DNA from: Pseudomonas graminis
Lineage (GTDB): Bacteria > Pseudomonadota > Gammaproteobacteria > Pseudomonadales > Pseudomonadaceae
Reading direction: 5' to 3'
Assembly (NCBI RefSeq): GCF_001705435.1
Contig: NZ_MDEN01000064.1
Coordinates: 124,001-188,000 of the forward strand
Length of the DNA: 64,000 nucleotides
Of the stretch, positions 18,345-26,118 are shown piece after piece. Each line of letters begins with the position of its first letter. Within the stretch, counting starts at the first letter, position 1. A program made the translations under genes and the position numbers. The notes under the pieces are model-generated. The model saw only the letters and a list, made by a program, of their open reading frames with translations. It was not told the DNA's origin and ran no database searches.

Positions 18345-19451
18345 TCAATCCCGCAAATCCGACTCATGAATCGGCTGATCGCGGTGCGTTGCTCGCTGGT
18401 ATTGCGCAGGCCATGTGGCCTGGCGTCCACCGAGCGCCTCGTCGGCTTGCAGCGGCCAGTACGGATCGCGCAGCAGTTCGCGGGCGAGGAAAATCAGGTC
18501 TGCCTGGCCGGTACGCAGAATGGTGTCGGCCTGGGTGGGTTCGGTGATCATGCCCACGGTGCCGGTAGCAATGCCGGACTCGTTGCGCACGCGAGCGGCG
18601 AACTCGGTTTGATAGCCCGGGCCCACGGGGATCTCGGCTTTCGCCGCAGTGCCGCCGGAGGACACGTCAACAAGATCAACGTCCAACTCTTTCAAGCGCT
18701 TTGCCAGCTCAACGGTTTCGTCCGCAGTCCACCCGCCGTCCACCCAGTCGGTGGCCGAGACGCGCACGAACAACGGCAGGCCTGCAGGCCAGACGTCGCG
18801 CACGGCTTTGGTGATTTCAAGCGTCAGACGAATGCGGTTTTCGAACGAGCCACCGTATTGATCCTGACGCTGGTTGCTCAGCGGCGACAGGAACTGATGC
18901 AGCAGATAACCGTGGGCAGCGTGAATTTCGACGACTTCGAAACCTGCGGTCAAGGCACGTTTGGCGGCGTCGACGAACGCCTTGATCACGTCCTGAATCT
19001 GGGCTTCATCCAGCGGGGTGGGCACGGTGTAGGTCGGGTCGAATGGGATCTTCGAGGGCCCCCAGGTCGCCCAGCCACCCTGGTCGGCAGGGATGGCGCC
19101 ACTCTGGCTCACCCATGGCCGCCATGTACTGGCCTTGCGTCCGGCATGGGACAGCTGAATGCCGGCAACCACGCCCTGTGCTTTGATGAATCGAGTGATG
19201 CGTTGCAGCGGCTCGATGTGCTCGTCGTTCCAGATGCCGAGGTCTTCCGGGGTAATGCGCCCATCCTGGGTCACCGCCGCCGCTTCAGTGAAAATCAGCC
19301 CTGCGCCGCCGACCGCGCGGCTGCCCAGATGGACCAAATGCCAGTCATTGGCCAGGCCGTCGGCGCAGCAGTACTGACACATTGGCGAAACCACGATGCG
19401 ATTGCGCAGTGTCAGTTGGCGAAGGGTATAGGGTTCAAGCAGCAGGCTCAT
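18345..19451 (-). CDS. Old Yellow Enzyme family NADH:flavin oxidoreductase
   Basis: FMN-dependent ene-reductase of the YqjM/XenA branch, which reduces activated C=C bonds using NAD(P)H; the natural substrate is unknown. The 368-residue TIM barrel begins MSLLLEPYTLRQLTLRNRIV, has the class-typical cysteine in SPMCQYCCADG, the substrate-binding His pair in IQLSHAGRKAS and EIHAAHGYLLHQFLSPLSN, and YGGSFENRIRLTLEI. I chose the ATG at 19451, preceded by AGAGG; an upstream start at 19538 lacks family support. It faces ydcV convergently and has its own upstream region, so no operon partner is evident. Confidence 0.93.
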   Translation of the reverse strand: MSLLLEPYTLRQLTLRNRIVVSPMCQYCCADGLANDWHLVHLGSRAVGGAGLIFTEAAAVTQDGRITPEDLGIWNDEHIEPLQRITRFIKAQGVVAGIQLSHAGRKASTWRPWVSQSGAIPADQGGWATWGPSKIPFDPTYTVPTPLDEAQIQDVIKAFVDAAKRALTAGFEVVEIHAAHGYLLHQFLSPLSNQRQDQYGGSFENRIRLTLEITKAVRDVWPAGLPLFVRVSATDWVDGGWTADETVELAKRLKELDVDLVDVSSGGTAAKAEIPVGPGYQTEFAARVRNESGIATGTVGMITEPTQADTILRTGQADLIFLARELLRDPYWPLQADEALGGRQATWPAQYQRATHRDQPIHESDLRD

Positions 19452-19538
19452 GGGGGACCTCTCAGATCGTGTGGCAGGTTCCTTACGTGCGAACCTTGAG
19501 CCTAGTCGACAACCCGAGCGAAGTGAGGGTTCAGTCAT

Positions 19539-19706
19539 TTCCCGGCTGAAGCCGGTCCTACCGAGACACCGCGTACGTCCGTAGGACTGGCTTTAGCCGG
19601 GAAGGCGTCAGCAGGCACACCGCGAGATTGAGGGTGCCCACGCAGGCCGCTTCCCGGCTAAAGCCGGTCCTACCAGCGCGTACACCCGTAGGTTGGCTTT
19701 AGCCGA
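19539..19706. repeat. Cluster of four Pseudomonas REP units
   Basis: Four copies of a palindromic unit in alternating orientation: TTCCCGGCTGAAGCCGGTCC at 19539-19562, GTAGGACTGGCTTTAGCCGG at 19581-19603, TTCCCGGCTAAAGCCGGTCC at 19651-19674, and a degenerate GTAGGTTGGCTTTAGCCGA at 19688-19706. This is the REP/REPIN type seen throughout Pseudomonas genomes. A related inverted pair lies at 62185-62278. The cluster fills the gap between recJ and the flavin oxidoreductase gene. Confidence 0.9.
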
Positions 19707-19716
19707 ACCCAATGAA

Positions 19717-21426
19717 TCAACGCGGTGAAAGATGAACCACCATCAGTTGCACGGTTTCGTTGCCGCGAAATTCGTTCAGGTCCAGCTTGTAGGCCAGCTC
19801 GACCCAGCGCACAGTCGGGTTGGGCCATACGTCGCGGTCGACGCTGAAGGCGATGCCGTCAAGCTTCACGCTGCCGCACTCGGTCTTGAGTACCATCTTC
19901 AGATGGCGCTCGCCGACCACCCGCTGCTCCACCAGCTGGAACACGCCATGGAACAACGGTTCGGGAAAGTGCTGCCCCCACGGGCCGGCATTGCGCAGGG
20001 CACGGGCCAGTTCCAAATGAAATTCTTCCACCGCCAAGGTGCCGTCGGACAACAGCCGGCCGGTCAGGTCTTCTTCCTTGAGCTGGCGGCGAACCTCGGT
20101 GTCGAAGGCCTCGGCGAATGCCGGGAAGTTGCCTTCCGGCAGCGACAGCCCGGCCGCCATCGCGTGGCCGCCGAACTTGCTGATCAGCTCGGGATGTTTC
20201 GCCGCCACGGCATCCAGTGCGTCGCGGATGTGAAAGCCGGGTACCGAACGCGCCGACCCCTTCAGCACACCCTCGCCGGCGCTGGCGAACGCGATAGTCG
20301 GGCGGTGATAACGCTCTTTCAGGCGCGAAGCCAGAATGCCGATCACGCCCTGGTGCCACTCGGGTTCGAACAGGCACAGCCCAAACGGCATCGACTCCAG
20401 CGGCAGGTCCTTGAGCTGGGCGAGCGCCTCGCGCTGCATGCCCTGCTCGATGGATTTGCGGTCCTGATTGAGCTCGTCCAGACGCACCGCCATTTCCCGC
20501 GCCTCGGTCTCGTCATCACACAGCAGGCATTCGATGCCCAGGCTCATGTCATCCAGACGCCCGGCCGCATTCAGGCGCGGGCCGATGATGAACCCCAGAT
20601 CGGTGGAGGTGATGCGCGACGCCTCGCGACGGGCGACCTCCAGAATGGCGCGCAAACCCGGACGTGCACGCCCGGCGCGGATGCGCATCAGCCCCTGGTG
20701 CACCAGAATCCGGTTGTTGGCATCCAGCGGCACCACGTCAGCGACGCTGCCCAAGGCCACCAGATCCAGCAACTCGCCCAGGTTGGGTTGAGCGCGGCCC
20801 TCGAACCAGCCGATGTCCCGCAGTCGCGCGCGCAAGGCCATCAATACATAAAAGATCACGCCGACGCCGGCCAGCGACTTGCTCGGGAAGGTGCAGCCGG
20901 GCTGGTTCGGGTTAACGATGGCATCAGCCGCCGGCAATTCGTGGCCGGGCAGGTGGTGATCGGTGACCAACACCTGCAAGCCCGCCGCTTTCGCTGCCGC
21001 AACGCCTTCGACGCTGGAAATGCCGTTGTCCACGGTCATCAGCAAATCGGGCTGACGTTCAAGGGCGACCTGGACGATTTCAGGTGTCAGGCCGTAACCG
21101 AATTCGAAACGATTCGGCACTAGGTAGTCCACGTGCGCGGCACCGAGCAAGCGCAGGCCCATCACGCCGACGGTGCTGGCCGTCGCGCCGTCGGCATCGA
21201 AGTCGCCCACGATGAGAATGCGATGGCGCTGCTGCAACGCCGTCACCAGCAGCTCGACAGCGGCGTCGATGCCCTTGAGCTGTTGATACGGAATCAATCG
21301 GGCAAGGCCCTTGTCGAGTTCTGCCTCCGAGGCGACACCGCGGGCCGCGTACAGCCGGGTGAGCAAGGGTGGCAGGTCGCCAAGAAAAGGCAGGGTGTCA
21401 GGTAACTCGCGTGGTTCGATGCGCAT
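19717..21426 (-). CDS. recJ: Single-stranded-DNA-specific exonuclease RecJ
   Basis: 5'-3' ssDNA exonuclease of recombination and mismatch repair. DHH-superfamily metal motifs are visible in order: VGDFDADGATASTVGVMG, MTVDNGISS, LVTDHHLPGHELP and LVALGSVADVVPL. The DHHA1 domain follows with KFGGHAMAAGLSL, and the C-terminal OB domain ends VQLMVVHLSPR. 569 residues is normal. The gene starts at ATG 21426; yaeQ lies 101 bases upstream on the same strand. Confidence 0.96.
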   Translation of the reverse strand: MRIEPRELPDTLPFLGDLPPLLTRLYAARGVASEAELDKGLARLIPYQQLKGIDAAVELLVTALQQRHRILIVGDFDADGATASTVGVMGLRLLGAAHVDYLVPNRFEFGYGLTPEIVQVALERQPDLLMTVDNGISSVEGVAAAKAAGLQVLVTDHHLPGHELPAADAIVNPNQPGCTFPSKSLAGVGVIFYVLMALRARLRDIGWFEGRAQPNLGELLDLVALGSVADVVPLDANNRILVHQGLMRIRAGRARPGLRAILEVARREASRITSTDLGFIIGPRLNAAGRLDDMSLGIECLLCDDETEAREMAVRLDELNQDRKSIEQGMQREALAQLKDLPLESMPFGLCLFEPEWHQGVIGILASRLKERYHRPTIAFASAGEGVLKGSARSVPGFHIRDALDAVAAKHPELISKFGGHAMAAGLSLPEGNFPAFAEAFDTEVRRQLKEEDLTGRLLSDGTLAVEEFHLELARALRNAGPWGQHFPEPLFHGVFQLVEQRVVGERHLKMVLKTECGSVKLDGIAFSVDRDVWPNPTVRWVELAYKLDLNEFRGNETVQLMVVHLSPR

Positions 21427-21527
21427 TCAGGTTCCGCTGGGATTCTCGTTGGGACTGGCAGGAGGCAGCGATGACGTCGCGATGGCTTGGCAACAGCATC
21501 GCGAGGCCGTCGCGGTGCAGGCGTGAA

Positions 21528-22070
21528 TCAGCCCCGCTCGCCTGCCAGCCACTGCAATTGCACTTCGTGCTGGCCGCGATCATCTGTGACGAAGATCGTG
21601 CCTTCGCTGATCATTACGTCCCACTTGATCACCCGTGGCATGTCCTTGGACAAGACTTCGAGCGCCTCTTGGGGGACCGAAGCGATGTTGACGTTCTTCA
21701 GCGTCTTGATCGCCGGTATGACCTTGCCTTCCCACACCCGCAGACTGCCGTAGGCCAGCAGGCTGGTGCGTTCGGTACGGCGCGAGCACCAGGTCAAACG
21801 GTCGGCGTCGGGCTGTCCGACTTCGATCCAGTGCAGGACGCGATCGTCCAGACTCTTTTCCCACAGCGCCGGTTCATCGACGTCTGACAGACCCCGGCCA
21901 AACGACAGGTGCTCGTTGTACCAGAAGGCGTAGGCCAGCAGGCGCACGGTCATGCGCTCTTCGGTTTCCGAAGGATGACGGGCGATGGTCTGCTTGACGG
22001 TTTCATAGACCCCGCGATCAAGGTCGGTGAGGTTGAGTTCGAACTTGTAGGTCGTGGACGGCTGGGCCAT
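21528..22070 (-). CDS. yaeQ: YaeQ family protein
   Basis: 180 residues, MAQPSTTYKFELNLTDLDRG at the start and EDxD-type acidic surface; the family adopts a PD-(D/E)XK nuclease-like fold, with conserved stretches ERMTVRLLAYAFWYNEHLSF, EVGQPDADRLTWCSRRTE and VPQEALEVL. YaeQ was first noted as a suppressor of rfaH loss in enterics; the biochemical role is unknown. It probably shares a transcript with recJ downstream. Confidence 0.93.
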   Translation of the reverse strand: MAQPSTTYKFELNLTDLDRGVYETVKQTIARHPSETEERMTVRLLAYAFWYNEHLSFGRGLSDVDEPALWEKSLDDRVLHWIEVGQPDADRLTWCSRRTERTSLLAYGSLRVWEGKVIPAIKTLKNVNIASVPQEALEVLSKDMPRVIKWDVMISEGTIFVTDDRGQHEVQLQWLAGERG

Positions 22071-22269
22071 GAACGGGCTTCTAGAGAGACGGGAAAGGCG
22101 GCAAGTCTACCCGATGCAGCCCCGTTGAACGACCGAACTCGATGAGCGATGCGGATCGTCTCTCAAATGGGAGACGGGGCACAACGTTCGCGAGGCGTTA
22201 CTCATGCCCCCATGACATGTGTTAAATAAATGAGGCACATCACCGATTCCTTGCTGCGAGACGCTGTCG

Positions 22270-23166
22270 ATGAGGGTCAACGCTTCCATGCATGTCACCG
22301 GTTCCCGAATGCGCGCCTTGCTGATCGCAGGCCTGTTCGCCTGCCTGCCCGGTACGGCGTCGGCACGTGAAACGCTGATCTGGCTGCTGCGCGACTTCCC
22401 GCCCCTGACCATATTTTCCGGACCATTGGCGGGCCAGGGTGCCATCGACAAGCTGATGCCCGAGCTGACTGCCCGGATGCCGGAGTACGATCACCAGGTC
22501 ATGCACGTCAACCGCGCGCGGGGAACCCAGATGCTCAATGACCCCGACGTGTTCGCCTGCGACCCGACCCTGCTGTGGACGCCCGAGCGCGACAAAACCA
22601 TTCTGTTTTCCATCCCGTCCTACGCCACGCCCAGTAACGGCGTCACGATCGAGCGCAGACGCCACGCACTGTTCGCACCGTTCATCAACGCCGACGGCCG
22701 CCTCGACCTTGCCGCCTTACTGGCCAGCGACAGCGTCGATGTCGGCATCGTCGGCGAACGCAGCTACGGCCCCGTCATCGATAAAGTGTTGCGCGAGACC
22801 CCGCACCCCGAACGTCTGATCCTGCACTACGGCAATACAGCGGTGGGCAGCATGCTGGAAATGGAACGGCTGGATCGCTTCCAGGCGATCATCAGTTACT
22901 GGCCGGAAGCGCGCTTTCACGCGCAGGAACAGGGCATTCCGCTAACAGAGCTGGAGTTCTTGCCGGTCAAAGACGTGCCCAAATACCAGTTCGCTCACAT
23001 TGCCTGTTCGAAGACCGAGAAGGGCCGTGCGGCGATGGAGATCATCAACCGGGAAATGCGTGTGCTGCGCGTGACGCGACTGATCGGGTTTTACGCGGAG
23101 TGGATGATGAAGAAGGAGGAATACCTGCGCGACGCCCAGACATTTTTCGATGAGGAAACGAACTGA
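22270..23166 (+). CDS. TIGR02285-type periplasmic solute-binding-like protein
   Basis: A secreted protein of 298 residues related to family 3 solute-binding proteins. A signal peptide is contained in MRALLIAGLFACLPGTASA; the mature protein has WLLRDFPPLTIFSGPLAGQG near the N-terminus and two-lobed alpha/beta character (DVGIVGERSYGPVIDKVL, FQAIISYWPEARFH). The start could be 22270, 22288 or 22312; the last gives the neatest signal peptide. No transporter genes adjoin, so it probably does not feed an importer. The assignment to TIGR02285 is from memory of that family. Confidence 0.8.
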   Translation: MRVNASMHVTGSRMRALLIAGLFACLPGTASARETLIWLLRDFPPLTIFSGPLAGQGAIDKLMPELTARMPEYDHQVMHVNRARGTQMLNDPDVFACDPTLLWTPERDKTILFSIPSYATPSNGVTIERRRHALFAPFINADGRLDLAALLASDSVDVGIVGERSYGPVIDKVLRETPHPERLILHYGNTAVGSMLEMERLDRFQAIISYWPEARFHAQEQGIPLTELEFLPVKDVPKYQFAHIACSKTEKGRAAMEIINREMRVLRVTRLIGFYAEWMMKKEEYLRDAQTFFDEETN

Positions 23167-23211
23167 CGCCGGGTGAAATCCGCGCCTGGCGTTGAAGCCC
23201 TGAATGTCAGA

Positions 23212-23249
23212 CAAAAGAAACCCCGAGCAGCGGGGAGACTACTCGGGGT
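23212..23249 (-). terminator. Rho-independent terminator downstream of the DUF3509 gene
   Basis: ACCCCGAG (23220-23227) pairs with CTCGGGGT (23242-23249), an 8-bp stem; read on the minus strand it is followed by TTTCTTTTG. An internal CCCCG-AGCAG-CGGGG alternative stem overlaps it. It lies 112 bases beyond the DUF3509 stop codon, leaving room for a structured RNA. Confidence 0.8.
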
Positions 23250-23330
23250 CAACCGTGGTCCATCTTGGACCCGTACGGCAGGCAGCATGAACATCGGAGC
23301 ACAATGCCTGCGCCTGCCGTAACTGATAGG
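23212..23330 (-). ncRNA. Candidate structured small RNA or 3'UTR
   Basis: On the minus strand three hairpins follow each other: a perfect 10-bp stem TACGGCAGGC/GCCTGCCGTA (23321-23312 with 23283-23274) enclosing a smaller GCAT/ATGC stem; GGTCC-AAGAT-GGACC (23271-23257); and the terminator at 23249-23220 with its T-run. The 119-base segment has no open reading frame and starts about 30 bases after the DUF3509 stop. It may be an independent small RNA or one processed from the 3' end of the mRNA. I did not recognise it as a named Pseudomonas RNA and see no clear promoter. Confidence 0.45.
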
Positions 23331-23361
23331 AGCCTACCGAATGGAGAAGGTTCCCTGCGAC

Positions 23362-23658
23362 TCAGACGAAAGGTCGGGAGGCAGCATAAGCGGCAGACTG
23401 GGACACATTGCGCATGGCAGCGATGACACAAGGCTCGATGCGCCCTTCTGCCACCATCAAATCACGGTGAAGACCATCTACCACGTCAGTCAGCTGACGC
23501 TTGTCGCCCAACTGCGATGCAGAAAAAACCCGTTCAGTCACCATCGCACCCGCTGGATTTTTCAGCGTCACCAGGCGTTCGCCCAGAATACCGGCCGGGC
23601 CGATAATCGCCTGATAAGGAGACAGCGCTTCGCTCAGTAGCAAGCTGATATTTTCCAT
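23362..23658 (-). CDS. DUF3509 domain protein
   Basis: A 98-residue protein beginning MENISLLLSEALSPYQAIIG and containing ERLVTLKNPAGAMVTERVFS and KRQLTDVVDGLHRDLMVAEG, which I recognise as the small DUF3509 family of Pseudomonas. No signal peptide or membrane segment; function unknown. I use the ATG at 23658; a GTG at 23670 would add four residues. It is followed by a structured non-coding segment and a strong terminator, and preceded by the kinase-less sensor gene on the same strand (gap 152 bases). Confidence 0.85.
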   Translation of the reverse strand: MENISLLLSEALSPYQAIIGPAGILGERLVTLKNPAGAMVTERVFSASQLGDKRQLTDVVDGLHRDLMVAEGRIEPCVIAAMRNVSQSAAYAASRPFV

Positions 23659-23810
23659 CCGGATCACCACTCAACAGTTTGAATGCAAAGGTGCTAACCA
23701 ATGACCATTGGCAGCAGCGGAAAGTTCTGAGCAGTGTGGCGCTTTGACACATGCGCACTGACTGCAACAGCTTGACTCCGGAGCATGCCTGCCGAATGTG
23801 ACAGGCAAAA

Positions 23811-26021
23811 TTACCCCCCTGATGCCTTCGCCCGCCCTAATTCGTCGAGCAGCGCCTTCAACTGCCCTGCCGCCCGCTCCGCGGCCTGACGAGCTTCGCG
23901 CAACTCGCTCTCCAGGCGCTTACGCTCGCTGATGTCCATCCAGCCGCCGAGCAATCCATGCATTTGACCGTCGGCGCGATGATAGGGCACCGCCCATTGC
24001 CAGGCGTAGACCCGTCGCCCGGCCAGCGTAAGGACGCGCTCGGCAAATACCGGCTCCTGCGTCTCCAGCAGCTTCATGTAATCGGCGTGCAGTTGCTCGG
24101 CCATATCGCGGTCAACGAGATCGACATCGGTCAGGCGTCGGCCTTGCATCCGTTCGTAACCGATCCCGAAGCTCTCCTCGTAACTGCGGTTGCAGGCGAC
24201 GAGCCGGCCTTGCAGATCACGCACATAAACAGGGTTGGGGAACGCATCGAGCAATGTCCGTTTGAAGGCGAGCTGATCACCCAACTGTGCTTCGGCGCGC
24301 TGCCGTTGATGGATCTGATACCTCAGGCGGCTACTCCAGACCAGTGACACCAGACCCAGCAACAGTGAGGCGCCCGTAACCCCGTAGATCCAGTTGGGGA
24401 TGCGGTTCCACACCGAAGGCGCAGCGGCTGCCGCGCCGAGCCATTTGAGGCGAATAGCGCGCATTTCCGTCACGGAAAATTCCTCAAGGGCCTTGTTCAG
24501 AATACCGAGCAATTCGGGATGGGCCTTGACCACGGAAAACCGGTCCGGAGACCACAACCCTTCGACGCTGCGGCCCACTTTCAGCCCGCCGGGCGGATAC
24601 AGCCAGGCGCCCGCCTCGTTCTGAATAGTGGCGTCCGCCTCCCCCTCCTCGACGAGCTGGCGGGCTTCGGCGTAGGTGGGCACGAGCAGCAGGCGGATCT
24701 GCGGGTAGCGTGTCTGAATAAACTCCAGCAACGCATGTCGCGCGGGGAGTGCGAGCACCTTGCCGGTCATGTTCGCCAACTGAAGGGAGACATTGCTGTC
24801 GGCGCGTTCCAGAAATACCCAGCTGTTGCCTCCAAATGCATACGTGAAATACAGCATTTTCTTGCGCTCGGGGTTCTCCGCCAGGGTGGTATTCATGTGC
24901 GCGCCGCCGTCTGCCAGGGTCTCAAGCAGAGAATGGGTGGAAGGCGCTTCCTGATAGACAAACTGCAACCCGGTCAGGCGCGAAATGCGCGCCAGCACGT
25001 CGACATTCAGCCCCACCCATTGACCACGAGCGTCTTTGTAGATGTAGGGAGGGTGCTGAGTTGACGCCACCACCACCCGCGGATGTTTGCGGATCCACAA
25101 CTGTTCAACGGGGTTGATACTGACTTGCCGACGCGCAGGGTCAGCGCCAAGCCCGACGGTCCATCGGCTCAGGATTTCCCGGCGCAAAGACTCGTCCATG
25201 TCTGCCAGCACGCGGTCGAACAGTGCGTGAAGTCTTGCGTCTTTATCGCGAAGGGCGAACGAAAAACCCATGGGGGGCAACAAGCTGTCGAACTTGCTGT
25301 GCAGCCCCAGGTACGGGCGCAAAAGGCTGTAGGACTGCACCACGAGCTCGTTGGCAATCAGCGCGTCGGCGTCGTCGTGGGCCAACGCCTCCATGGCGCT
25401 GTAGAGCGTGGGCGCAAGCACGATGTTGCTTTCGGGGTAGATGCGCTGCACAACCGCAGCGTCGGCATAGCCGTCCAGCAGCACCACGCGTTTGCCTTCC
25501 AGCGTAGGCTTGAGGCTGGTGTCGTTGGCCCGGCCGAACACCACCGCGCGGTCCGCCAAGTAGTCGCGCGTCATCGACAGTCCGGCTTTGTTTCGCTCAA
25601 ATCCGCTGGCGCTGGTCAGCACGTCGATGTCACCGGCCAGGAGTGCCTCCACCGCCTTCTCTCGTTTAGCGAACCCTCGCACTTGAACGGGAATTGCCAA
25701 CCGGGCGCTGACTACGCTGAGGTAATCCGCGCTGATGCCCTGATAGCGATTGCGGTCAGTGGTGATGTCGACGGGCTCGTGATCGGCGACGGAAATGCCA
25801 ACCCGGAGCGTTTTTCGTGCGTCCAGCCACTGACGGTCCGCGTCATTGAGGGCGATGGGCTGTTGCGCAAGGAAAGGCGCACCCAGGGCGAACGGCAGGT
25901 TTTCACTGGAGTGACCCATGGGACTGTAGAGGCAGACGAGCAGCAGCAATGCCCATAGCGCCGGTCGGAGATCAAGGTGACGGCCATTGAATGCCGTTGA
26001 GTAAAAATGTTTAACAACCAC
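23811..26021 (-). CDS. BvgS-like tandem solute-binding receptor with PAS domain, no kinase
   Basis: Residue numbers assume a GTG start at 26021 (736 residues). After a signal-anchor region (LRPALWALLLLVCLYSPMG, about 20-40) come two family-3 solute-binding (Venus flytrap) domains, about 55-280 (RVGISVADHEPVDI) and 290-520 (VVVASTQHPPYIYKDARGQW, a BvgS hallmark), one transmembrane helix at about 545-563, and a PAS domain at about 585-695 (FPNPVYVRDLQGRLVACNRS, ending GGWMDISERKRLE). The protein stops 36 residues later in a coiled coil ending LGRAKASGG, exactly where a HisKA domain normally begins, and no kinase sequence follows in any frame. An automatic TTG start at 26075 lies in the thrC terminator and is unlikely. 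Confidence 0.82.
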   Translation of the reverse strand: MVVKHFYSTAFNGRHLDLRPALWALLLLVCLYSPMGHSSENLPFALGAPFLAQQPIALNDADRQWLDARKTLRVGISVADHEPVDITTDRNRYQGISADYLSVVSARLAIPVQVRGFAKREKAVEALLAGDIDVLTSASGFERNKAGLSMTRDYLADRAVVFGRANDTSLKPTLEGKRVVLLDGYADAAVVQRIYPESNIVLAPTLYSAMEALAHDDADALIANELVVQSYSLLRPYLGLHSKFDSLLPPMGFSFALRDKDARLHALFDRVLADMDESLRREILSRWTVGLGADPARRQVSINPVEQLWIRKHPRVVVASTQHPPYIYKDARGQWVGLNVDVLARISRLTGLQFVYQEAPSTHSLLETLADGGAHMNTTLAENPERKKMLYFTYAFGGNSWVFLERADSNVSLQLANMTGKVLALPARHALLEFIQTRYPQIRLLLVPTYAEARQLVEEGEADATIQNEAGAWLYPPGGLKVGRSVEGLWSPDRFSVVKAHPELLGILNKALEEFSVTEMRAIRLKWLGAAAAAPSVWNRIPNWIYGVTGASLLLGLVSLVWSSRLRYQIHQRQRAEAQLGDQLAFKRTLLDAFPNPVYVRDLQGRLVACNRSYEESFGIGYERMQGRRLTDVDLVDRDMAEQLHADYMKLLETQEPVFAERVLTLAGRRVYAWQWAVPYHRADGQMHGLLGGWMDISERKRLESELREARQAAERAAGQLKALLDELGRAKASGG

Positions 26022-26065
26022 AGGCTTATCCGAGAAATTAAGATTCTTCGGAAGTGTGGCACGCA

Positions 26066-26097
26066 GAAAAAACAAGGCCCGCTGCGAGGCGGGCCTT
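26066..26097 (-). terminator. Rho-independent terminator of thrC
   Basis: AAGGCCCGC (26074-26082) pairs with GCGGGCCTT (26089-26097), 9 bp with a 6-base loop; in the minus direction it is followed by GTTTTTTCTG. It lies 21 bases past the thrC stop. Confidence 0.9.
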
Positions 26098-26118
26098 AGT
26101 TGTTACACGGCGATACGG

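Noticed and set aside
23534..23767. Kinase remnant downstream of the BvgS-like gene in another frame
   Set aside because: Translating past the G-run in the shifted frame gives a cysteine-rich sequence with no HisKA H-box or HATPase motif.
26022..26075. TTG start at 26075 for the BvgS-like receptor
   Set aside because: The codon is inside the thrC terminator hairpin and the extra residues are not signal-like; GTG at 26021 was used instead.
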